Assembly (NCBI RefSeq): GCF_037038585.1
Contig: NC_092524.1
Coordinates: 47,391,001 to 47,455,000, forward strand
Length of the DNA: 64,000 bases
Source: Patagioenas fasciata
Taxonomy: Eukaryota; Chordata; Aves; Columbiformes; Columbidae
Direction: 5' to 3'
This document shows, piece by piece, positions 1 through 9,854 of the stretch (position 1 is its first letter; every line of letters starts with the position of its first letter). A model generated the notes under the pieces. It had not been told where the DNA came from. It saw nothing but the letters and a program-made list of their open reading frames with translations, and did no database searches. The position numbers and the translations under genes are program-made.

Positions 1-30
1 TTTGAGATGTGATTGCTGTTTATATTAGAG

Positions 31-222
31 CAAGGGCATCAAACTCATTTTCACCTGGAGCCACATCAGCCTCATGGTTGCCTTCAAAAGGCCAAATGTA
101 ATTTTAGGACTGTATAAATGTAGGACTAGTTACATTTATACAGTCCTAGGATTACATTTGGCCCTTTGAAGGCAACCGCAAGGCTGATGTGACCCCAGGT
201 GAAAATGAGTTTGACATCCCTG
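31..222. mobile_element. Palindromic non-autonomous hAT-like DNA transposon (foldback/MITE type)
   Basis: The two halves are near-perfect reverse complements: the left arm is about 31-121, the loop about 122-129 and the right arm about 130-222. The termini read CAAGGGCATCAAACTC and, on the other strand, CAGGGATGTCAAACTC, which resembles the CAGGGGTGTCAAACTC ends known for Charlie-like hAT elements. It is flanked by TATTAGAG (23-30) and TATTGGAG (223-230), a 7/8 match of the 8-bp length expected of a hAT target-site duplication. There is no coding capacity. It lies in an AHSA1 intron. The family name is inferred from the ends; the palindrome and the duplication are read directly. Confidence 0.8.
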
Positions 223-573
223 TATTGGAGAGTGAGAGAGGAAAAAAAGCTATGTAAGTGTAAGGCTAACATTCATATGAGAGCAACACGTGGAAGATAG
301 TGATTGATATGTCTGGGCTAGGAAGAGGAGGTAAAGTCCTGTTAGTGGAGGCAGTTTCTGATCTGGCCTTTGGTGGAGAGTAGAGAGGGCAAGAAGAACT
401 CATTTCTTGTAAAAAGAGGTCTGTTTACTTTTTTAAAAAACTTTCAGGTTACAGGTTCTAGCAAGAGCCGGGGAGAAACGAGAAAGCACTTTTTGACTGT
501 GTATTTCAAAGAACAGTTAAAAAGTTTTACTTGGTCTTCAATTAGTTTCATGGACACATTCCTGTCTTTCTAG
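223..573 (+). other. AHSA1 intron sequence, nothing further recognised
   Basis: This stretch precedes the first AHSA1 exon in the window and ends in the pyrimidine-rich acceptor CTGTCTTTCTAG (562-573). I see no exon in it; the short open frame at 370-573 has no recognisable product. Confidence 0.6.
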
Positions 574-662
574 AATTCACCCAGGGCATGATTTTGCCCA
601 CAGTGAATGGTGAACATATGGACACAACACCTCCAGTGGCTCCTAAAGCAGAAGACCGCAAG
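574..662 (+). CDS. AHSA1: AHSA1 coding exon (probably exon 5)
   Basis: Begins with the last two bases of a split Glu codon after TTTCTAG and reads EFTQGMILPTVNGEHMD and onward to DRK. It ends at AAG before GTAAAT. It carries the start of the linker between the two AHSA1 domains. Confidence 0.93.
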
Positions 663-3322
663 GTAAATAAAACTGTGCAAACATGCTTTTGGATCTGTGA
701 AGACAGGTACACAGTATTAGATTCTGGGGCTTACAAAAACAACATATGCTGTTTATAGGAGAGAAATATATATAATACATATATATGTATTATAGGAGTT
801 ATACATATATTCAGGGTTTGGCAATCTGTGGTGTAGGCCTGACTGGTTTTGCTTTGCAGCACATGATATTTCTTAATGCAAGCAGAGCAATCTACTTCTT
901 ACACTCAAATATGGTTGTACCTAATTATGTTTTTACCAAAGGCCTTTGTTTCTTTCTCTTGCATACATGAACCACTTGTTGAATTTTTTGTGAAGAAAGT
1001 GTGTGTGTGGTTTTTTTGCTTGTTGTTTTGCTAGACGGCCACTGGCAGCAGTCCTGCCACATCGCAGTCTAAATCCATAGGAGTCAAGATCCCTACATGC
1101 AAGATCAGTTTGAAGGACACCTTTTTAACATCTCCCGAAGAGCTCTACAGGGTGTTTGTTACTCAGGAGGTAATGCGAGGCTTGTTCTGAGAATTGTTCT
1201 TTGCACATAAGAGGTTGTTCCTTGGAAGCTTTTCAAGGCATTCTGTAGGATACTCACAATCCACAAGAGTGGAACAAGAAAGCTGGTCTGCAGAACAGTT
1301 GCTTAAAGCTCATGTGCGCATCTTTTCACGCAGCTGACAAGAGGGGATTAATGCCAGCCAGAAGCCAGTTGCAGAGTGCTGTCAGCACCTCTCTGTAGGT
1401 GTATCACTTACTGCATGTGGTCAGATCTCTTGGGATTTACAGCTGTGTGCTTTTTGGTTTTGTTTTTTCCTTTTAAGGTTAGGTGGTATCAAAACGTACT
1501 TTGGGAATAGCTTTCACTCTCCTGCACACTATTACATAGTTTAAGGAGAGCAACATAATATTATTGTTTAGCATGGTCTTAGTCTTTTGTTCCTCTTTTT
1601 TTTTTTTGTTTGTGTTTTTTTTGTTTGGTTGGGGTTTTTTTTGTTTGTTTTTTTTGTTTGTTTGGTTTTTGTTTGTTTTTTTTTCAAAAGGGGCAAAAAA
1701 TGTGACCTTTTCTAGGAACTAGGTTTCATTAAGGAATCAACAGAGTAAATCAAAGTGTGGCTTACAGAACACTGCACAGAATGTGAAAGTGAGGGGTTCT
1801 TTTCCCTTGGCAGGCAGAATGCTGCTGTAATGGCTATGACCTTGCTTTTCTGGCCAGGGCAGCGGTTTTGTCTTTTCTTGAAGACCTTACACTACTCACT
1901 TACCTCCTAATACAGAACTTATGTAGCTGAGTGGGAGGCATTAGGCAACAAGCTTGCAAGCATATGATGTCAGGTAATACAGGTTTCCTCCTGAATTTTT
2001 TTCAGATGGTCCAAGCTTTCACCCACGCACAAGCCACCATGGAAGCTGATAAAGGAGGCAAGTTCCAGTTGCTGGATGGCAGTGTCACAGGAGAGTTTGT
2101 TGACCTAGTAAGTACTGACAAGTGCTGGTGTGTCTTGCTCAAGGGCAGCCTTTTTATTTTTGAGGTATCAATTCTGTAACAATGCTTAATTTAGCTAATT
2201 ATGGAGTTCTGTCTGGTGCCCAATAGTTATCTGTAATTGTTGTGGCTATCGAAGCATTCCTTATGGTATGGAGTAATGTATGGGATTTCAGTCTGGGGAG
2301 AAAATATGTCTTCCAGTTATGCATCTGCCCTGTCTTTGTGTAGTGTTTGTTTTTTTTTTTTTTTTTTTACTTACTTATTAGGCAGTTGGGGGATGCTGAA
2401 GGTAATGACTGGCCTTTTTTAGTCCTCCTGCCACTAAAGTCTTGTGGATAGGGACACTGTCTCAGTGTTTGGGGCTGTATTGTGGCCTGCCTTCCTATAA
2501 GAGGAGTGGAAAGAAAAGGAGACAAAATCTCTTTTCCTCTATGTGTGTGTGTTTCTCAAGGCATGTCTAAGGCTTCAGATCAACACAATTCTAGTTGTTT
2601 TCTATTAGACTGTGGGATTTGCAAAAAATTGCTACTCAGTCTTTCTCTCTTTTCAAGGTCCCTGAGAAGCAACTTGTTATGAAATGGAGATTTAAATCTT
2701 GGCCAGCTGGTAAGTAGTCCAAAAATGGACTGTGGTGTTACAGCCCTTGCCTGTGTTTGAAGGATTCCAGCCCCATTTGCCATGCTGCACTCTGACTCAT
2801 GACTGGGGAGCACAGAGTGTTGTGGGAACTGCACCAGCCTTATCCCAGCTTCATATCCCACATGATCAGGTCAGAATCATCAGCTACCACTTAGAGCAGC
2901 AGCCAGGGATTAGGAATGATGAAGTAGCAATTTGCTCAGCTGTGGCTGCAACTGCTTCAAACCCCACAAAGAGGGAGCCCTCTCCTTGCTCTGTTTGAGG
3001 AAGGCTCGCAGCTGTCATAAATAGATCCTCTGGGAAGGATCCCGAGGAGTCTTTTAAGTGGTGCTGTGTGGGAGGAGGAGCAGAATAGCTCTTTGGGGCA
3101 GCATATGATATACTGCACACTGTTGACAGATTTGCTTTGGTTCCCCTAGGGCACTTCGCAACAATTACCTTGAACTTCACTGACAAAGGTGGCGAGACAG
3201 AGGTGTGCTTGGAAGGCAAGGGCATTCCTGCCAGTGAGGAAGAAAGAACAAAGCAAGGCTGGCAGCGCTACTACTTTGAGGGCATTAAACAGACATTTGG
3301 CTATGGTGCCCGCTTGTTTTAA
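574..3322 (+). CDS. AHSA1: AHSA1, activator of Hsp90 ATPase 1, C-terminal five coding exons (partial)
   Basis: AHSA1 is the cytosolic co-chaperone that binds the Hsp90 middle domain and stimulates its ATPase. Coding parts are 574-662, 1035-1169, 2006-2107, 2658-2709 and 3150-3322. All have GT/AG boundaries and joining them keeps one frame. They give about 183 residues, the second half of a protein that is 338 residues in human, so the N-terminal Aha1 domain exons lie before the window. The sequence starts with the conserved EFTQGMILPT, runs through a divergent Ser/Thr/Pro linker, then the C-terminal AHSA1 (START/SRPBCC-like) domain with GVKIPTCKISLKDTFLTS, VMKWRFKSWP, and the conserved ending GWQRYYFEGIKQTFGYGARL. 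The linker is the part least like the human protein. No frameshift or stop is seen. Identity is secure from sequence and from the ISM2 neighbour. Confidence 0.97.
1035..1169 (+). CDS. AHSA1: AHSA1 coding exon (probably exon 6)
   Basis: Exactly 45 codons between TTTTGCTAG and GTAATG. It encodes the rest of the Ser/Thr-rich linker and then the start of the C-terminal domain (GVKIPTCKISLKDTFLTS, PEELYRVFVTQE). Confidence 0.95.
1594..1686. repeat. T/G low-complexity tract
   Basis: About 90 bases of T runs broken by single or paired G (TTTGTTTGGTTGGGG-like) in an AHSA1 intron. Similar tracts recur elsewhere in the window. Confidence 0.9.
2006..2107 (+). CDS. AHSA1: AHSA1 coding exon (probably exon 7)
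   Basis: Exactly 34 codons between TTTTTTTCAG and GTAAGT, reading MVQAFTHAQATMEADKGG and ending GEFVDL. Part of the START-like C-terminal domain. Confidence 0.95.
2658..2709 (+). CDS. AHSA1: AHSA1 coding exon (probably exon 8)
   Basis: A 52-base exon, 17 codons plus one base, reading VPEKQLVMKWRFKSWPA. The acceptor is TCTTTTCAAG and the donor GTAAGT. Confidence 0.94.
3150..3322 (+). CDS. AHSA1: AHSA1 last coding exon (probably exon 9)
   Basis: Starts after TTCCCCTAG, completes a split Gly codon, continues HFATITLNFTDKGGETEVCL and ends RLF plus TAA at 3320-3322. The C-terminus is nearly identical to the mammalian protein. Confidence 0.96.
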
Positions 3323-3563
3323 TACCAGTTGCTGGGAAGGCTCTGCCTTGAAGACTCTGTCACGTGGACTGATACATTTCTCTCCTGTCCGTTTCTAATC
3401 TTGGCCCTGCTGCTGAGTAAAGTTGGATGACAGGTGATGAGGATGGCAATTGAGCAGCACCACTTTCAGTCCCTCACTGCTTTGTGCATGTCTCGTGCTG
3501 CAGGGGATTCTCTTACATGTACATACTTCTATTGCTAAATAAACCTAACTTAAAAAAAAAAAA
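3323..3563 (+). other. AHSA1: AHSA1 3' UTR with poly(A) signal
   Basis: Short untranslated tail of about 235 bases. A canonical AATAAA lies at 3538-3543, and a genomic run of 12 A (3552-3563) falls at the expected cleavage point, 10-20 bases downstream. Confidence 0.85.
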
Positions 3564-6500
3564 GCTGTGGAACTTGTGTCCTCAGATCGGCTTGAGGTCA
3601 AAGGGTTGGTTGATAGGCTTCGGGAGGGATCTGTCTGGAAAAACACTGATCAATGAGGAGTGCTGGTCTCAATGTGACTTACTCCTCACTTCTGGGGGAG
3701 TAAAGAGCATGAGCCTGATGCAGTTTTTAGTTAGAGCAGCTGCTCATTTTCTCTGTGCTTTTGATCTGCCGCTAATAAGTGTTTCAAACCCTTCCCATTT
3801 CTGAAGAGATCTAAGATCCTGTTCAAGCTATTCCTTTCCTCCCTTGCACATGCCCTTCTTCAACACAATCCTTTCTTACACTAGCCTGCTCTAAAAGAAT
3901 GCTGATCATTTAGTCACCTGATGTCCAAGGCAGTCAGCAAACCACTGCTAGGGAAACTCCCACCTACAAAACAGTTGTAGCAGGTTCTCTGGAGCCCAGG
4001 GTCAGCCACCTCCAAGAGTGTCAGGCCAAAGCAAACTAGTCTCAATGGGGGTGGGATTTATTCCTGTAAACTAAACAAGGTGCAATACTTTTGTCTGACC
4101 CCACTTCAGCTGTTGCTTTGACTGGTGACAAAGGGAAAACTACTCATTCTCTCCTGCTAATATGGTTAGGTCCCAGGGTTGTCTTCTAAAGCAGTAAATT
4201 TGTTTATAAGATAGGGAGCAAATCTAGTTCTGGTCAGAAGTGTCAATCTGTTTAACCTCATGGGTGACTGAAGAGCTTAGGTTTTTCCCTTTGAGGCATG
4301 AGCCTCTCTTGCATAGTTTGTTTTCCGCAGAGCACTACTAGTAAGTAGTGTTATTGGGTGTCAATTAGTGTTTTGGGGATTTATTTTTTTTTTAAATCTG
4401 AATGCCACAGTGTAGCCATCCCTTTCAGTAGAAGAGACAGAAAAAATCTTCAGTGCCTGTTTTAAAAACCCCAAATGTAATTGTTTGAGTTGCCTTTTAA
4501 ACTATGGAGAGCATTTCTAGCCTTTTCCTTTCACTATTCCAAAGTGATTATTCATGGTAAAGTGTGTACAGACATCAAGAGTGCAGTATGAAACCAAGTT
4601 CCGTACTGTGTACTTACCCCTGTGCTCATCTGTGACTGGAAAGGAAGCTGTACGAAGAGCGGGCACCTGTAGGTGCTGTAGGGCTTCCATATATCCTGCG
4701 AGGCTGTCTTCTTAAAGTACTGTCTGGGTGGGAAAAGGATGGCAGGCATTTTGCCAGGATTCTTATGCACCAATGAACTACAGCCCGCGTTTGGTAGGCT
4801 GTGGGAGTGTAACGTGGTGTAAGCACGCCGATGTTATTGTGCAGCGTGCGTGTTTGGTTTTTTGTTTGGGAAATCCTGGACAGAAACCTGGGAAACCTTG
4901 AACAACAGGGCTAGTGTGTTCACAGCCAAGGCAAGGGCTTTGGTGAGAGAGGAGCAAAATTATTTGAAAACTGAAAAAATGAGCTCACTCTAAATTACCT
5001 TGAGACAAACTCAGCAGCTGGATCATGATGTGCTTCAGCAGCCTGGCCAGCAGTGGGCTGTGCTGCAGCAGCAGCAGCGGTGCTCTCTGCAGCGGGGCTG
5101 CGCTGTCTCAGCTGGGCAAGGGCAGCAGAAGGCAACCCTGTTAATCACCTGCTGCTGGAAGGTTAGGAAGTGGGACAGGAAGGCAGCTGATGTGGAATTT
5201 TAATTGCCTTCCTTTCATCACAACCAGGGTTTACTTTGGGCATCCTGCTGCTACTCTAATAGGACATGCTTTGGCCTCAGCCAGCAACACGCATTCATGA
5301 GGCTCATGGACTCAGGGCTTTGCTCAGAGGCTGTTTGAGCGCTCTTCTTCCTCCAAAACTGACTCTCCTGACTTATGGTGCTGCTGTGCCAGCTGGCTCC
5401 CTGCCCCTCTGGCTGGAAATTGCCATCCCCACAGCAGCAGAACAGGCTGTGTAGCGGTGTAGCCATGCCTTGGCTGCCGTTCACAATTGAGTCTATTGGA
5501 CTAACCTGCCAGAGAAGGAAAGCTTGAGCTAAAAGGGCAGGCTGTGAGCTAGTGCGCAGCCTGGGGCATGGAGCGTGTCAGGATAGTAATGCCTTACACC
5601 ACTTCAGCCCTTTACTTGGTGGACGTGATCTGAGCCTTAAGTTGCTGCATGCCCTGTGCTGGTCTCTGCGCTATCTCCACCTGCTCATTGTGAAGAGACC
5701 CTCTACTTCAGCTACAGCTAACATCTGGTGCAGCTCTACAGATGCTAATGGAAAACCCCGGACCTTTGATTTACTTGGAAGTGTCAGGAGAGCTGGACAT
5801 GCTTTGCAGTCCTCCAGCTATATAAGGGAGGGAGGGCCATGTAAGATGAGGAAGAAAAATTAGGTCCCGTATACTCCTGCCCAAAGGCTCTCCAAGAATC
5901 TGAACTGACACATAATAAGAAGGAAAGTATTGTAAATTAAATAAAACAAAGGTTAAAAAAACCTGCAGAAAACAGACACAGAAGTAAACAGTGAATTTTT
6001 CACAGTGATGAGAGGTCAGAGGTGGATGTTAACTGGCTACACACTTCTGACGCACATGGAGATGAGGAAAGAGCAACTATCAAACAACAGAGTATGGGAT
6101 CCCAGACAAAGGGGTCGCTGAACACATTTAGTGAATTCTGGAATTCCTTGCAGTTGGTGCTATGATACCGCTAAAAATTTACATGGATTCATAACAGGAG
6201 TGGAAAAGTTTGTGAAGAATAAACCAACCAAGGGCTATTAAACAGAATGACCATCACATCTGGCTCAAGAAACCTCTTGGCCGCCAGCTGGTGGCAACAA
6301 GGGAAGTGCTTCAGGGAAACAGTGACACATACATTGACTGCTGTCAGACTGGATGCTGGCTTAAGTGGACTGGTGTTGTGAGTCACCTGGCCATTTCTCA
6401 TGTAGTTTGATCATTTATGTATGTGAAACTATGGGAAAATAAGGCCACAAATCAAAGAGACTGAAAGCCCCTCACCTAAGTAACCATTAAAATTGCTTTG

Positions 6501-6725
6501 AAACATCATCTCAACCCTACTTCAATGATAAAATGGGAAGAACTTCTATAAAATAATTTTTAAAAAAGCTAAAGTAAAAGTAGTTGGATGTTTCCAGCAT
6601 GACAGGGCCTGATGCAGTTTACCCTAGAAGACTTACATGGGAAAGTGGAGCGATTTTTCAGAATTCAGTGAGGAATAGGGCTGGGGAGAGGGAGAGGGGA
6701 AGAGAAAGAGAGGTGAAAGCCAAGG
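3564..6725. other. Intergenic region between AHSA1 and ISM2, no gene recognised
   Basis: Only short open frames of 60-110 codons occur, without recognisable domains, splice structure or conserved motifs. I see no RNA gene. The region near 5000-5460 is more GC-rich but shows no exon I can support. Confidence 0.6.
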
Positions 6726-6828
6726 GAATTGTGCAATCTGCTCTAGGTGAACGTGCTTTAGCAGGTGGGTTGGACTGGATGATCTCCAGAGGTTCCTTCC
6801 AACCACAACCATTCTGTGATTCTGTGAA
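6726..6828 (+). mobile_element. CR1 LINE 3'-end fragment
   Basis: Matches the avian CR1 3' UTR by recognition: GTTGGACTGGATGATCTCCA followed by GGTTCCTTCCAACC and the terminal 8-bp repeat ATTCTGTG ATTCTGTG. It is 5'-truncated, as most avian CR1 copies are. The 5' border is approximate. Confidence 0.88.
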
Positions 6829-7369
6829 TTACATCAGCTGGTAACATCAATTAATGAGAAGATACCGAAAAATGCAATCAGTAACCTGTAAATACCCAGC
6901 TAATCAGGTAAAAAGTAATGACCAGCACACCTGTATCACTGCTACATCAAGCACAGATATCGAGTCAACCTGATGCCTTTCTTTGGCAATATCTGGGCTT
7001 TATCAAGACTTTCGGGAAGGCCTAACAGAGCTGTAATGAATCCAGTGTGTTTCAATATAGAAGATAATATAACTTTAAAGTCCAAAATAATTTACATCAC
7101 CACGGGTGCTGTAAAACACTTAGAAGACAAGTTTAGGATTGAAAATGATCTTTACCAAGTGTAAAGTGAGTATATTTGACCTCACTGAACTGCAAAGTTT
7201 TACACTGAGGCAGAAACCACCAGTAATGTGTACAAGAGGGGAAGCAACAGGCTTGGCAGCACAAATGTGAAGGATGTTTAAGCTGGGCAGGTTATGGTGA
7301 ATTTTCAAACAAACTTTAATGTAAAACATCATGGAGGAGAACAAAAGCTGCCTGGGCAGGCTGGGGCTT
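6829..7369. other. Intergenic, nothing recognised
   Basis: AT-rich unique-looking sequence between two CR1 fragments. No coding or RNA feature supported. Confidence 0.5.
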
Positions 7370-7900
7370 GTAGGTCTTGTGAAGAAATCTTTCCATATAA
7401 CATTAAGAAAGCCCCAGGTAAGACCCTGTGACTTCAGTTTTGGGCTCCATATTTCAAGAAAGATGCAAATTACTTGAAGCAAGCCCAGCGGTGGAGAAGA
7501 AGACTGACTGGAGGTCTACAAGTATGGCTTCTGAGGAAAGCCTGAAATAATTGCATTTGCTTAGTCTAGAGAAGAGCAGGTGGAAGAGAAGGAGGGAAAT
7601 AGAGAGCACAATGATAAAATCCAGAAAAACGTGAGAGTTAGGAGCAAATAAGGTAATAATATGCTCTCTGTGACCACTGCAGATAAGATGCAGTGGGCTT
7701 AAAATAAAGTAGGAAGGATTTAGACTGGCAGCTAGGAAAATATTTCTCCCTGCAGGAACAGTAAAGCTGAGGGTTACTGTGGCATCTCTGTCACTGGAGA
7801 GCTTGAAGGCCAGGAGAGAGCGGGATCTGTTGGTGGGGAATGATTTGCACGCATCCCATGGCAGGAATACATAGTTTCTCAAGACCTCATCTAAATCCAT
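7370..7900 (+). mobile_element. Old, degraded CR1 LINE 3' fragment
   Basis: Diverged but shows the order typical of CR1 3' regions: CAGTTTTGGGCTCCATATTT near 7435, a TATGGCTTCTGAGGAAAGCC segment near 7523, a TTAGTCTAGAGAAGAGCAGG segment near 7561, then a CACTGGAGAGCTTGAAGGCC-like segment near 7793. Borders are approximate and no open frame remains. Confidence 0.75.
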
Positions 7901-9850
7901 TTTCTGTGGTACACCCCGTGTGCGAAGGCTGAGATGCTTGGCGGGGGGCTGGGCTGGCTTTCTCCTGGCTCTTCAGAATCCTCCTGAAACTCCCTGCTGC
8001 TGCCACTCAGCTCCCACAGCACTGACTAGCCCAGCTGGGGTCAGGGCTGGCAGGGTCCCTTTACAGACCAGGAGCAGGGCTACATGAAAGGCTTTTTTCT
8101 CTCCAAACCTTCAGTTTTAGCTTGAAGTCCACAGACCATCACAACATCGCTTTGCTCTTTTCTAGGCTAAGGCCAAACAGTGCAGTTCAGGTCTGCTCCG
8201 CAGGCTTTGGCCAAACTCGCCTGACATTATCATCCACTGTCTTCTCCCAAAGCTGCTCCGTCTGCGCCCAGCTGGGCTTTTTGTTTTGTTCTGCAATAAG
8301 CAAATTCTTGGAGTAGGAGCCCTGTAAAAAAGCAGAGAGCAAATGGGATCTCTGTTACTGTAAATAAGTTTCTATGACATCTTATATTCAGCCCTGAGAC
8401 GTGCACTCACTCCATGTGTCCCCATGGCAGCTGACCCCACACTCGAGCTTTCAAGGTGTCATTTGCAGTCAAGAGGTCTTTGCACAGCTTGCTCCTGACT
8501 TGTCTGGGGCCAAGAGAAGAGGTCAGCAGGGACACACACATGGTGACCCTTGCGCCCAGCAAAATCTGGGGACAGCTCCTTCTGCATACAAAATAAGCTG
8601 CAAGTCAGATGCCAGAGAACTGGTACAACTGAGCCACATGAAGCTCCAGTCCAGGCTGGCAAACTGACACAACTCAAGTGGTCAAGAATTCATGTGTTCA
8701 AAGCAGTAGGAAAAGGTGCAGACTGAAACTTTGCCGCAGACTCATGCCCTGATTTCAGGTGACATCTCCAGGTCTTGAGCACCTGCAGAATTAGGGCAGT
8801 AATTCTTCCTGCTTACATCCTCTGTCTGTAGGATTTATACAGTCCAGGAGTTTCACAGCAAGGCTCATCATCCAGTACAGCAAGGACCTTGATGTAGAGG
8901 GTAAAGGCATGTTAGGCATCTTATGTACACAGTGGCAACTGCTGACTGCCCTTCCAGAGAAAGAATGATTTTTCTCTATGCTGCTTTTCCTGCAGAGCAG
9001 AGCTCACCCTGCTCCCCCTGGCTTGGGCTCCATGCAGCAATGTTTTTGATGTTGCAGAAGACCAGCAGGGAGCTCAGAGCAGATTCCCTGAGAGGAGCCA
9101 TCTGCTCCCCCCAGGGAAGGGCCAGCAATGGCGCCAGGCAGCTGCAGAGCACAGCCCAGTGCTGGAGTGGCAGATAACCCTTGACAGATGTGCAGCCAGC
9201 ACAAAGCAAAAGGAGCAAGAGAGAAGGAGGGAAAACAGCTGGAAATGGCAAGAACTTGGAAATGGTCACAATTTACACAGCAAATTAACAGCAAAAAAAA
9301 GTTGTAATCCCTGGAAATCTTTGCAAATCCCCCTGCTATTGTTATCTGTCAGCTCTGGAGGTGGTTTGCCAAACCAGTTTTCCAGCTGGGATGATGCTGT
9401 TTTTTGGTTTGTTTTATTTTGTTTTTTCATCGCATCCCATGCTTAACATCTGCTTAAGGCAGCGTGCTGGTGCAAGGTTGGCCGGCATCCAGCTCTGGCC
9501 AGGCTGAGCATGTAATAAAACCTGGGGTTAGGGCTGAGGCACAGACAATGCATTTGCTTCTTAGCACTGACCCTGATAGTCTTCTTGCAGGAGGCTTCCT
9601 TCCCTGTGAGCAGAACTTCACATAGCCCATGGTTGTGGCAGCAGGCTCTGACCAGTCTGTGTCAGCTGCGATTCTTGCAGCCAGACACCATCAAATGCAG
9701 ATGGTAAGGGAAGGAAGCAAAGCCACCAGGGTCATGGCAGTACAGCTGGGCCTGGGGACCGAAGACACACCACATTCAACGTAGTGTCAACCCTCTCAGC
9801 CAAAACAAATAGCAACACATGCTTCAGTCCCAACTGAATGACAGCAGCAA
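7901..9850. other. Intergenic region, no gene recognised
   Basis: Moderately GC-rich sequence with only short overlapping open frames on both strands. A T/G low-complexity tract lies at about 9391-9426. No exon or RNA gene supported. Confidence 0.5.
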
Positions 9851-9854
9851 CACG

